From contig QWHC01000008.1 of NCBI GenBank assembly GCA_021404685.1, forward strand, positions 124,001 to 188,000: a stretch of 64,000 bases of DNA, given 5' to 3'. Positions 44,250 to 51,884 of this stretch are shown here, in pieces. Within the stretch, counting starts at the first letter, position 1. Each line of letters opens with the position of its first letter. The position numbers and the translations under genes were made by a program. Origin of the DNA: Chloroflexi bacterium CFX4. GTDB lineage: Bacteria > Chloroflexota > Anaerolineae > Aggregatilineales > UBA2796. The notes beneath the pieces are model-generated. The model was not told where the DNA came from. It worked only from the letters and a program-made list of their open reading frames with translations, and searched no databases.

Positions 44250-45065
44250 ATGACGCAGCCCATTCAACTGATTGCCATTGACCTTGACGGCACCCTGCTT
44301 GATAGCCAACACCGCCTGACCGAACGCACCAAAGCCGCCGTTTGGCGCGCCGCCGCACACGGACTCCACGTGGTGATTGCCACCGGCAGACCGCGCTTTA
44401 GCGGCTACACCTACGCAGAGCAGCTCGGTTTGAAAACGCCCGGCGTCTACCTGCAAGGGCTGACGGTCTATGATGGTGAGGGCAACCTGCTGCACGAGAT
44501 CACCATGCAGCCCGAAACTGCACGCCGCATTTTGGGCTATGCTGAACAACATGATCTCGCCGTGATGGTCTATAATCATCAGCGCAAAGTGACCGCCCGC
44601 CGCCTTGCTGAGCGTACCAAACTGCTTGCCCATTACGGCGAACCAACGCCTGATTATGTGGATGACCTGCTTAGCCTGCCCGATAGCATGAACATCAGCA
44701 AGATGGTTTTTGTGGAGAGCCTCGCAACGTCCGACGCGGTACGGCACGCCCTACAAGCACATGTTGGCGATCTGGCAAGCGTGTTCCTCTCGCAGCCCGA
44801 CTTTGTGGAAGCACTGCCGCCAAACGCCTCTAAGGGTGCGGGCGTGGCGTGGTTGATCAACAGCTTGGGCGTGCCGCCGGGGGCAGTGTTGGCGCTTGGT
44901 GATGGTGAGAATGATATTGAGATGGTGCAGATGGCGGGCATCGGCGTGGCGATGGGCAACGCCACACCGCACCTGAAGGCAGTTGCCGATTATGTTACGC
45001 TCAGCAATGATGAAGATGGCGTTGCCGCTGCCATTGAGCGCTTTGTGTTTGGCGAAGGCGCATAA
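44250..45065 (+). CDS. HAD-superfamily IIB (Cof-like) phosphatase
   Basis: A 271-residue phosphatase. Motif I is AIDLDGTLLD, motif II lies in VIATGRP, the Lys in ASKGAGVAWL and motif IV in LGDGENDIEM. The C2 cap is inserted (about 80-185). Such enzymes dephosphorylate sugar phosphates or related metabolites. ATG 44250 fits the family; the frame upstream runs through the tRNA gene and is not coding. Confidence 0.92.
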   Translation: MTQPIQLIAIDLDGTLLDSQHRLTERTKAAVWRAAAHGLHVVIATGRPRFSGYTYAEQLGLKTPGVYLQGLTVYDGEGNLLHEITMQPETARRILGYAEQHDLAVMVYNHQRKVTARRLAERTKLLAHYGEPTPDYVDDLLSLPDSMNISKMVFVESLATSDAVRHALQAHVGDLASVFLSQPDFVEALPPNASKGAGVAWLINSLGVPPGAVLALGDGENDIEMVQMAGIGVAMGNATPHLKAVADYVTLSNDEDGVAAAIERFVFGEGA

Positions 45066-45076
45066 GGTGGAAAAAA

Positions 45077-45106
45077 CACAGGCTGCCAAATGCTCAGCAG
45101 CCTGTG
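45077..45106 (-). terminator. Terminator of the cyclophilin gene
   Basis: CACAGGCTGC (45077-45086) pairs perfectly with GCAGCCTGTG (45097-45106). On the minus strand the stem is followed by TTTTTT. Confidence 0.85.
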
Positions 45107-45113
45107 GGTGCGC

Positions 45114-45632
45114 CTAGCTCTCAATGATCTCGACGCGCTCTAGAGTATCGCCTGGATTGCGATCTCGCATTGGATCGCGCTCACGAATGCTGAGTAAGAC
45201 AGCCAGACTCTCGGCATCGGCAACCTTGCCGAAAACAGCGTGCTTGCCATCAAGGTGCGGCGTTGGCACATGCGTGATGAAGAACTGGCTACCGTTCGTA
45301 TCGCGCCCTGCGTTCGCCATGCTCAGGATGCCAGGCGAATCGTGGCGCAGTTGCAGCGCGCCGCGCTCATCTGCCCAACGGTAGCCGGGTCCGCCCGTGC
45401 CAGTGCCGGTTGGGTCGCCGCCTTGTGCCATAAAATTCTTGATGACGCGATGAAAGGTCGTGCCATCGTAGAAGCCTTCACGGGCAAGGAACACAAAGTT
45501 GTTGACCGTGATCGGCGCTTGATCGGCAAACAGCGTCACCGTGATCGCGCCTCTGGAGGTGTGAAAGATAGCGGTGTAGTGCTTCTTGAGGTCAATCGTC
45601 ATCTCAGGTGCGCTGTTATATTGCTTGGACAT
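45114..45632 (-). CDS. Cyclophilin-type peptidyl-prolyl isomerase
   Basis: A 172-residue cytoplasmic isomerase. The cyclophilin marks are [51 protein letters not shown] and [12 protein letters not shown]; the catalytic Arg is in FHRV. ATG 45632 has GGAG 8 bases upstream; the frame to 45695 adds an unlikely 21 residues. It speeds proline isomerisation during folding. Confidence 0.93.
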   Translation of the reverse strand: MSKQYNSAPEMTIDLKKHYTAIFHTSRGAITVTLFADQAPITVNNFVFLAREGFYDGTTFHRVIKNFMAQGGDPTGTGTGGPGYRWADERGALQLRHDSPGILSMANAGRDTNGSQFFITHVPTPHLDGKHAVFGKVADAESLAVLLSIRERDPMRDRNPGDTLERVEIIES

Positions 45633-45786
45633 ACAGTTACTCCATATCCTCTGAAAGGTGCCTTGTAAAAGGCGCTTAAGCAGATTATAGCCCAAAATGC
45701 CAAATGCCTACTTTAGGCTGCATAGTTCACATAAATCGGCTACAATTGCGCGCAGAAAGGCAGTTTTCCACGATGAGATTTTCAGC

Positions 45787-46386
45787 ATGAGATACCGCCC
45801 ACGTTGGACATTGCTCACCTTTGGCGCGCTGATCGTGATCGCGCTCTTTACCTTTCCGACTTGGCGTGGCCTGTTCACCCGCCCCGTTGAAAGCGTTCCT
45901 TTCCCATTGACCAGCGCTGAACGCCGTGAACTGTTGGTGCGAATGCCCAACCGCGAAATGGCAGCCACCCTCTACTTTTCCAGCCTGACCGCTCAACCTG
46001 TGCCAACTGAGCAACAGCCCGTGGATGTGCCGCCGGATGCCCAAATTATCCAGACCGCCAGCTTTCAAGGCATAGATGCGCTCCTCAGCGTGCGCGGCAG
46101 CGTCACCTTTTACCGCCTAATTGATGACAGCGTGCTGCTGCGCTTTGACGATTTCGAGGTCACCAATGCACCCTTGCTGACGATCTACCTCTCCAGCAGC
46201 GAAGCACCACAAACCGTGCAAGAGTTAGGCGGCATTGTGCCGGAGTTCTCAGTTGGCGATCTACGCGGCAGCCTTGGCAGCCAGCAATTCAATATCCCGC
46301 GTGAACTGCGCCTAGAGCGCTACCGCAGCGTGGTGATCGTCAGCGAATCCCTGCAAATGATCTTCGGAATCGCCCGTTTGCGCTAG
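45787..46386 (+). CDS. Membrane-anchored DM13-domain protein
   Basis: A 199-residue protein with one N-terminal helix (about 9-28) and a C-terminal domain (about 95-198) resembling DM13: ASFQGIDALLSVRGSVTFYRL, LLRFDDFEVTNAPLLTIYLS, FNIPRELRLERYRSVVIV. DM13 has been proposed as an electron-transfer or binding domain. The Cys expected for redox in some DM13 proteins is absent, so binding is more likely. It ends 2 bp from the convergent murQ-fusion gene. Confidence 0.7.
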   Translation: MRYRPRWTLLTFGALIVIALFTFPTWRGLFTRPVESVPFPLTSAERRELLVRMPNREMAATLYFSSLTAQPVPTEQQPVDVPPDAQIIQTASFQGIDALLSVRGSVTFYRLIDDSVLLRFDDFEVTNAPLLTIYLSSSEAPQTVQELGGIVPEFSVGDLRGSLGSQQFNIPRELRLERYRSVVIVSESLQMIFGIARLR

Positions 46387-46388
46387 GC

Positions 46389-48230
46389 TTAGCCGAGCAG
46401 CGCGCCTATATCGCCGTTGGTCTCCGCCAAGCGTGCGCGTGCTGCCTCTGGTGTAAGATTCAGGCGCGCTGCCACAATTGCCGTCTTCATTTCGCCATCA
46501 GACGCGCTCAGCATTGCGCGTGCCTGTGCCAAGTCCAGGTGCGCGGCTTCCGCCACGATCACGGCGGCGCGCTCTCGCAGCTTGAGGTTGGCAGCACGCA
46601 TATCGGTCATCAGGTTTTCGTAGATGCGCCCGACGCGCAGCATCACGCCTGTCGAGAGCATGTTCAGGGCAAGTTTTTGCGCTGTGCCTGCCTTCAGCCG
46701 CGTTGATCCCATCAGTGCTTCTGCACCTGTTGGGATGCAGATCGGATGTTCCGCACGTTCCGCAATGGGCGAATCCACCACATTGACGATGCAGCCCGTC
46801 AGCGCGCCACGCTTGTTGGCTGCCTCCAGCGCGCCGATCACAAAGGGCGTGCCGCCACTCGCTGCGATGCCGATCACCGTATCCCGTGCGCCAATGTTCA
46901 GTGCTGCCATCGCCGCCGCGCCACCTTCGGCATCATCTTCCGCGCCTTCCACCGCTTGTGTAAAAGCAGCCTCGCCACCTGCCAACACAGCAACAACCTG
47001 CTCCGCCGTCGTGCTGAAGGTTGGAATGCATTCAGCAGCATCCAGCACGGCAAGCCGCCCTGAGGTGCCAGCACCCACGTAGATCAGGCGTCCGCCCTGC
47101 TTAAAGCGCGCCGCCGCTGCCTCAATTAGGGCGGCAAGGTTAGGCAAAAGTGGTTGCATCAGGTGCGGAATGCGCCCATCTTCAATGTTCATGGCAGTCA
47201 GAAAGTCCAGCGTTGGACGGCGATGCCCGTTATAAGTCAGCAGGTGGCGGCGCTCAGTGGCACGGCGCGGTGGGAGGGTGCCTGCTGGCGCAGCGGATTG
47301 CGGCATTGGGAACGCCACGCCTTGCGCCGCCATGCTCATCATTGCCGCACCGCTTTGCGCGCTATATTCAGCATGAACAACATAGGCACGGGGATACAAG
47401 CTTTGCAGGATTTCCGCGAAAAGGTGGCGCATAATTGGCGCACGGGTTAACAGGCTGCCCGACCGCACAACGGGAAAAGGCTGGTCGCCAAAGTTGAGGC
47501 GTTTCGCAACGGTTGCCGTTGCCTCTACCAGCGCTTGGGCAGCGTCGCTCATAATGCGTATCGCCATGAGATCGCCCGCCTCTGCGGCGTAAACGACATC
47601 GGCGGCAAGCGCGGCAACATCGTTCACACGGCGCTCAGGCGCATACAGCCAACTGACCAGATCGGGAATGGCTGCCAAGCCAAGTTTGGCAAGCACTGCG
47701 GCACCAAGCGCCGACTCCTCACCGCGATCATAAGCGCTAAAGAGCGCCTGCAAGGCATCTCGTGCGATCACATAGCCACTACCGCGATCCACATAGTGTC
47801 CCCAGCCGCCGGCGCGCCCGCGCTGCCCTTGCCCGTTCACGCCGAGCGCGATCATACCCGTGCCGCTGATGGTCACAATGCCGAAGGCACGCCCTGAAGC
47901 AGCGTACAGGACTGGCACGGCGTCGTTATCCAGCACCACAGGCACGTTGGGAAAGAGTGCTGCGAACAGTTCGTTAAAGCGCGCATGGTCAGCAGGGCGA
48001 TCTAAGCCTGCCAGCCCGGCGCCGATGCCGCTGAGATCGCTCAAACGCAGGTTGGCAGCCTGCAAAACTGCCGATACACCCTCTTGCAGGGCAGTCCGCG
48101 CCGCTTCTAGCCCAACGATGTTCGGATTGCCGCTGCCGCTTTCGGCGCTGCTCAGAAGGGTTAAGTTGGCGTCCACAAGGGCGAATTTGGTGCTTGTGCC
48201 GCCGCCGTCAATACCGATGAAATAAGGCAT
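46389..48230 (-). CDS. Fusion of BadF/NagK-like sugar kinase and MurNAc-6-P etherase (MurQ)
   Basis: A 613-residue two-domain enzyme. Residues 1-~305 are a BadF/BadG-type kinase of the GlcNAc/MurNAc kinase group (FIGIDGGGTSTKFALVD, LDNDAVPVLYA, ISGTGMIALG). Residues ~325-613 match MurQ along its length: RLIYVGAGTSGRLAVLDAAECIPTF and VEGAEDDAEGG hold the two catalytic Glu, then IGIAASGGTPFVIGAL, GSTRLKAGTAQKLALNMLS. The kinase would make MurNAc-6-P and the etherase would cleave D-lactate off, so one chain covers two consecutive steps of cell-wall sugar recycling. It follows the PBP-like gene by 2 bp. Confidence 0.88.
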   Translation of the reverse strand: MPYFIGIDGGGTSTKFALVDANLTLLSSAESGSGNPNIVGLEAARTALQEGVSAVLQAANLRLSDLSGIGAGLAGLDRPADHARFNELFAALFPNVPVVLDNDAVPVLYAASGRAFGIVTISGTGMIALGVNGQGQRGRAGGWGHYVDRGSGYVIARDALQALFSAYDRGEESALGAAVLAKLGLAAIPDLVSWLYAPERRVNDVAALAADVVYAAEAGDLMAIRIMSDAAQALVEATATVAKRLNFGDQPFPVVRSGSLLTRAPIMRHLFAEILQSLYPRAYVVHAEYSAQSGAAMMSMAAQGVAFPMPQSAAPAGTLPPRRATERRHLLTYNGHRRPTLDFLTAMNIEDGRIPHLMQPLLPNLAALIEAAAARFKQGGRLIYVGAGTSGRLAVLDAAECIPTFSTTAEQVVAVLAGGEAAFTQAVEGAEDDAEGGAAAMAALNIGARDTVIGIAASGGTPFVIGALEAANKRGALTGCIVNVVDSPIAERAEHPICIPTGAEALMGSTRLKAGTAQKLALNMLSTGVMLRVGRIYENLMTDMRAANLKLRERAAVIVAEAAHLDLAQARAMLSASDGEMKTAIVAARLNLTPEAARARLAETNGDIGALLG

Positions 48231-48232
48231 GG

Positions 48233-49693
48233 TTACTCGCTTTGGGTAGGTGGAGTCTCCGCTAAGGCAAGGCGTGCCGCGTGTGCCAGCAATTCGCCGC
48301 CAATACGCGCCGCCTCATGAACATTTTGGACATCCTCAATCAAGACTGCGGCTGCCAACGACCGTCCGTCGGGCAGTTCCACAAAGCCGATCAGCCAGCC
48401 GTTTTGCCCTTCACCTGAAAAGGCGAGGCTAGCGTGCGCGTAGAGGGTTGCCTCTGGCGGCAAATTAGGCACGTTGGCGGCACGTGCACTGCCGTTCAGG
48501 GCGGCCTCTCGCATGGCGGCGCGGATGCGCTCTGCCGATTCGCGGGTGGTAGCGGCGCGTTCTAAGAATGTGCGCTGGATCGGCTCCCACCTTTCGGCAT
48601 TGGGTGCGCGCAGCGCATCGGCAATATAGGGTGTAATCAGGTTGCCATAGTTGGCAATACCACCCGCCACGACTGCCATTTGCAGCGGCGTGACGGTCAG
48701 ATCAGCTTGCCCTGCGCCTGCCAAACGGCGCTCATCTGCGGCATTCAATTCGCCCAGCGGTGTTGCAGGGCGCGCTGCCGCGACGGGATAACCGCTCAGC
48801 AACGGCGCACCCAACAAGCCAAAGGCAGCGATCTTCTCCTGCACCTCGGCGGGATAGCTCTCGGCGAACTCGGCAAAGAGCGGCGGACAACCGCGCACGA
48901 AAGCAGTCTGCAAGGAGTCAATCGGTGCGCCAACCTCTAGGGCGCAGCGTAGCGTCAGGTTATTCAGGCGCAGCGGCACAGCCGCCGTGCCAAAGTCTTG
49001 CGGCTGAAGGGCAGGATTCGCCAGCAATGCGGAATAAATCACCGCTTGCAGCGCACCGCCGGGCTGATAAATGCCCTGCAAAGCGCGGTTGACCAATGGC
49101 GCAGCAGGATCGTTTCGCAGCCTTTCCCAGTCAGCGTCTAGCGTATTCGGATCATAAAGCGGCGTGCTAAAGAGCGCCCACACAGCGCCGCTTGGCACTT
49201 CCAACACGATTGCCGCGCCGCGCCGCTCACCGAAGGCTGTGGTTGCCACTTGCTGCAAGCGCGCATCAATCGTCAGGCGCAGATCATCGCCCAACGGTGG
49301 ACGATTCAGCGCCTCACCCAACGCTGCTGCCCAAACATCGGTGCGCGCTGCGCCACGCAAAGCGCGATCAAAGGCAAATTCCGCGCCGCTGCTGCCGTAG
49401 ATCAAGCTGTAGTAGCCCGTGGCGCTGAAGGTAGAAGATTGTGGATAAACGCGCCGATGTGCCATCCTGCCTGAAGGCAGGCGTACCGTTGGCTCCGAAC
49501 GCGCTAGCACCACCGCGTTCCGATCAAAAATGCCGCCGCGCACAATGGCGCGCTCATCTTCCAAGCGGCGCGGATTGTCCTCTCGCGCACGCAGATCGTC
49601 ACGGGCAACCACGCTCCAATAGGTTAGGCTGATCGCCACAATCAGGAAGGCGATCAGGCTGCCAACTGCCACATTCCGAATGCGCCCACTCAT
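48233..49693 (-). CDS. Penicillin-binding protein homologue without catalytic residues
   Basis: A 486-residue membrane-anchored protein (helix about 8-30) of the PBP2/FtsI/PbpA type. The N-terminal region has RGGIFDRNAVVLA and the linker GYYSLIYGSSGAEFAFDRALRG; the transpeptidase region has LTIDARLQQVA, VLEVPSGAVWA and the late TVTPLQMAVVAGGIANYG. The SxxK active site, normally PGSTFK, is PGGALQ (Gly213, Gln216), and KTG is replaced by YAHAS. It cannot act as a transpeptidase by the usual mechanism. It overlaps the upstream WD40-like gene (ATGA) and precedes the MurQ fusion by 2 bp. Confidence 0.85.
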   Translation of the reverse strand: MSGRIRNVAVGSLIAFLIVAISLTYWSVVARDDLRAREDNPRRLEDERAIVRGGIFDRNAVVLARSEPTVRLPSGRMAHRRVYPQSSTFSATGYYSLIYGSSGAEFAFDRALRGAARTDVWAAALGEALNRPPLGDDLRLTIDARLQQVATTAFGERRGAAIVLEVPSGAVWALFSTPLYDPNTLDADWERLRNDPAAPLVNRALQGIYQPGGALQAVIYSALLANPALQPQDFGTAAVPLRLNNLTLRCALEVGAPIDSLQTAFVRGCPPLFAEFAESYPAEVQEKIAAFGLLGAPLLSGYPVAAARPATPLGELNAADERRLAGAGQADLTVTPLQMAVVAGGIANYGNLITPYIADALRAPNAERWEPIQRTFLERAATTRESAERIRAAMREAALNGSARAANVPNLPPEATLYAHASLAFSGEGQNGWLIGFVELPDGRSLAAAVLIEDVQNVHEAARIGGELLAHAARLALAETPPTQSE

Positions 49694-50646
49694 GGCGCTG
49701 CCCTCAAGGTTGCCTGCGCTGTGCAAGCCGCCGCCGCCAGCAGGCTGAGCGTCCCATCGCTCGCCAACAGCGCAGCATAGGCACCGTCAGCGCGCCACGC
49801 AGCAGCCACCAGAGGCAGCACAAGGGCGCTCTCGCCGTTTGGCGCGCCTTCCGCAAAGCAGAGCAAGCGGCTGCCAAGCGCCACCACTGCCTGATCACCA
49901 CGCAAACTCCATACGGCAAGTGCAGCGGACTCGCCTTCCGTGAAGGGCAGATACAGCGGCTTGTAGGCATCGGTGCGCGGCTGCCAGACGAACACATCAA
50001 ACGGCGTCCCAATGCCAAGCTGTGAGCCGGGCAAACTTTGCAGGTTGAACGGTGCGCGCATTTCGGCGCTATACCGCTCGACAAGCGCACCCGCTTGATT
50101 GTGCAGCGCGAGGTAGCCCTGCTCATAAGTGCCGCGTTGCGCGCCGCCAACCGCAATCAGATCGCCGTGCCACGCCAACGTGGTGATGATGCCTTCGCTC
50201 GCCCACGTTTGCTCAAGCGCCAACGGCTGCACTGCCCACACCGAGAGCGAGTCGCGGTCGGCGGCGGCGATATGCGCGCCCTCAGCCTGCCATGCAAGGG
50301 CGCGAATTGGCGCGCTGTGCGCCTGCGCCTGCTGGCGCACCAGATCGGCTAGAGTCCACAGGAACAAGCGCCCTTCAACATCGCCCGCGGCGAGTGCCTC
50401 GCCGTGTGGCTGCCATGCTAAGGCGCTCAGCGCTGCGCCTTCGCCGCTGAGCGTCGTTTGGAGTTCCCATGCATCCAAATCGGCGGAGAGGCTATAGAGC
50501 AGCACCTGATCAGCGTTGGTCAGGGCGATCAGGTCAGCCGTCGGACTCCATGCCAGCAGCGGACGCACCGTCGCTTGGGCGCGGCTAATCGGTGCGGCAA
50601 GGCTGAGCAGCAGGGCGCCGATCAGCGTGAGGCTAATCCATCTCAT
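49690..50646 (-). CDS. Exported WD40-like propeller protein
   Basis: A 318-residue protein with a signal peptide (MRWISLTLIGALLLSLAAP to ISRAQ). It shows four or more WD40-like repeats: LLAWSPTADLIAL, ALAWQPHGEALAAGDVEGRLFLWTL, ALAWQAEGAHIAAADRDSLSVWAV, TLAWHGDLIAVGG. The protein would lie outside the membrane. ATG 50646 overlaps the SDR stop by 14 bp and its own stop overlaps the PBP-like start. Its context suggests a partner of the PBP-like protein. Confidence 0.75.
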   Translation of the reverse strand: MRWISLTLIGALLLSLAAPISRAQATVRPLLAWSPTADLIALTNADQVLLYSLSADLDAWELQTTLSGEGAALSALAWQPHGEALAAGDVEGRLFLWTLADLVRQQAQAHSAPIRALAWQAEGAHIAAADRDSLSVWAVQPLALEQTWASEGIITTLAWHGDLIAVGGAQRGTYEQGYLALHNQAGALVERYSAEMRAPFNLQSLPGSQLGIGTPFDVFVWQPRTDAYKPLYLPFTEGESAALAVWSLRGDQAVVALGSRLLCFAEGAPNGESALVLPLVAAAWRADGAYAALLASDGTLSLLAAAACTAQATLRAAP

Positions 50647-51460
50647 AGCCGCCATCAATGTTAAGGGCTTGCCCTGTTAGATAGTCGGATTCGGGCGCGC
50701 ACAGGAAGGCAACCACCTCTGCCACATCTTGGCAGGTGGCAGGACGGCGTAACGGCACCTTTTCATCCACGCGCTGTTGCAGCCAGGCGCCTTTGGGCAA
50801 GCCACGCCGCTGCTGCCCTTCGGTTAGGTCAATATAGTCCCACATAGGTGTTTCCACCAAGCCGGGACAAACAGCATTCACATTGATGTTATAAGGTGCA
50901 AGGCGCAGCGCAGCGCTTTGCGTGATGCTGATGACTGTCGCCTTCGAGGCAGCGTACTGCGGCGCGTTCGGCCTGCCGCGCCTACCCGTCACAGAAGAGA
51001 GGTTCACAATCTTGCCGAAACTGCGCGGCGCACGCCCTGCTGCCCTTATTTCTTCTGGCACTTGGGCGATCATCTGGCGCGCTACCGTTTGTAGAGTAAA
51101 AAATAAGCCTTCGACGTTGGTGTGCATCAGCCAGCGCCATTGCTCAGGTGTGATGTCCATCAAGTCCACGCGCTCATTGACGCCAGCGTTATTGATCAGG
51201 ATATCAATCCGTCCGAACTGCGCGGCAGAGTCAGCCACCATCGCCTGCACTGCCACGTGATCGCCCACATCCAGCACGTAGGTGCGCGCCTGCACACCCA
51301 ATGCCGACACTTTTTGGGCAGTGCGTTCAGCGGTCTCGCGGTTAATTTCGGCAATGATGATGTGCGCACCATGTTGGGCAAGGTGCAGCGCAATTGCCTC
51401 GCCAATGCCTTGCCCAGCACCGGTCACAATGGCGATTTTGTCTTGAAAGCGTTTGGTCAT
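50633..51460 (-). CDS. Short-chain dehydrogenase/reductase
   Basis: A 275-residue SDR with all family marks: VTGAGQGIGEAIAL (cofactor), LINNAGVNE, catalytic Ser in VNLSSVTG, and YAASK with Tyr and Lys; C-terminus YLTGQALNIDGGYEMD. It is a 3-oxoacyl-ACP-reductase-like oxidoreductase; substrate unknown. ATG 51460 is preferred to the TTG at 51478. It sits between signalling and cell-wall genes in a minus-strand operon. Confidence 0.9.
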   Translation of the reverse strand: MTKRFQDKIAIVTGAGQGIGEAIALHLAQHGAHIIIAEINRETAERTAQKVSALGVQARTYVLDVGDHVAVQAMVADSAAQFGRIDILINNAGVNERVDLMDITPEQWRWLMHTNVEGLFFTLQTVARQMIAQVPEEIRAAGRAPRSFGKIVNLSSVTGRRGRPNAPQYAASKATVISITQSAALRLAPYNINVNAVCPGLVETPMWDYIDLTEGQQRRGLPKGAWLQQRVDEKVPLRRPATCQDVAEVVAFLCAPESDYLTGQALNIDGGYEMD

Positions 51461-51480
51461 TGGGTGTGCTGATACCAATT

Positions 51481-51858
51481 CTAGTAGTCCGCCTCTATCT
51501 CATCCGAACTAGAGGATTCAGAGTCATCAATGCGTAGCCATGTGCGCCCAACCTGAAACAACGCATTGGGCTTGATCTCATGGCGCTGTTCCGGCTCTAA
51601 TTTTTCGCGGCGGATGCCCAAGAAGGTATGGTTGCGGCTCTTTTTATCCACAAGGAAGAAGCGATCTGCCTGTGGATCGTAGATTACATGGGCATGAATA
51701 CGCGAAACCTGCTGATCATGCGAAATAGAGATGTCCAAGCCGTTGTTGCGCCCAATGACGATGGTTAATTCACTGCCATCGCTTGGCACTTCCCATATCA
51801 ATGTTTTGCCGTCAAGCGGTCCGCTCATAAAGGTGATCGAGACAGTCGGGCGAGTCAT
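51481..51858 (-). CDS. FHA-domain protein
   Basis: A 125-residue protein made almost wholly of one forkhead-associated domain: IVIGRNNGLDISISHDQQVSRIHAHVIYD, then LVDKKSRNHTFLG. FHA domains bind phosphothreonine peptides. The C-terminus is acidic (DDSESSSSDEIEADY). It directly follows the Ser/Thr kinase gene by 26 bp, so the kinase is the likely source of its phospho-ligand. The protein is small enough to be a scaffold. Confidence 0.92.
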   Translation of the reverse strand: MTRPTVSITFMSGPLDGKTLIWEVPSDGSELTIVIGRNNGLDISISHDQQVSRIHAHVIYDPQADRFFLVDKKSRNHTFLGIRREKLEPEQRHEIKPNALFQVGRTWLRIDDSESSSSDEIEADY

Positions 51859-51884
51859 AGGTGTATCGCGACTCCACAGGTAGC

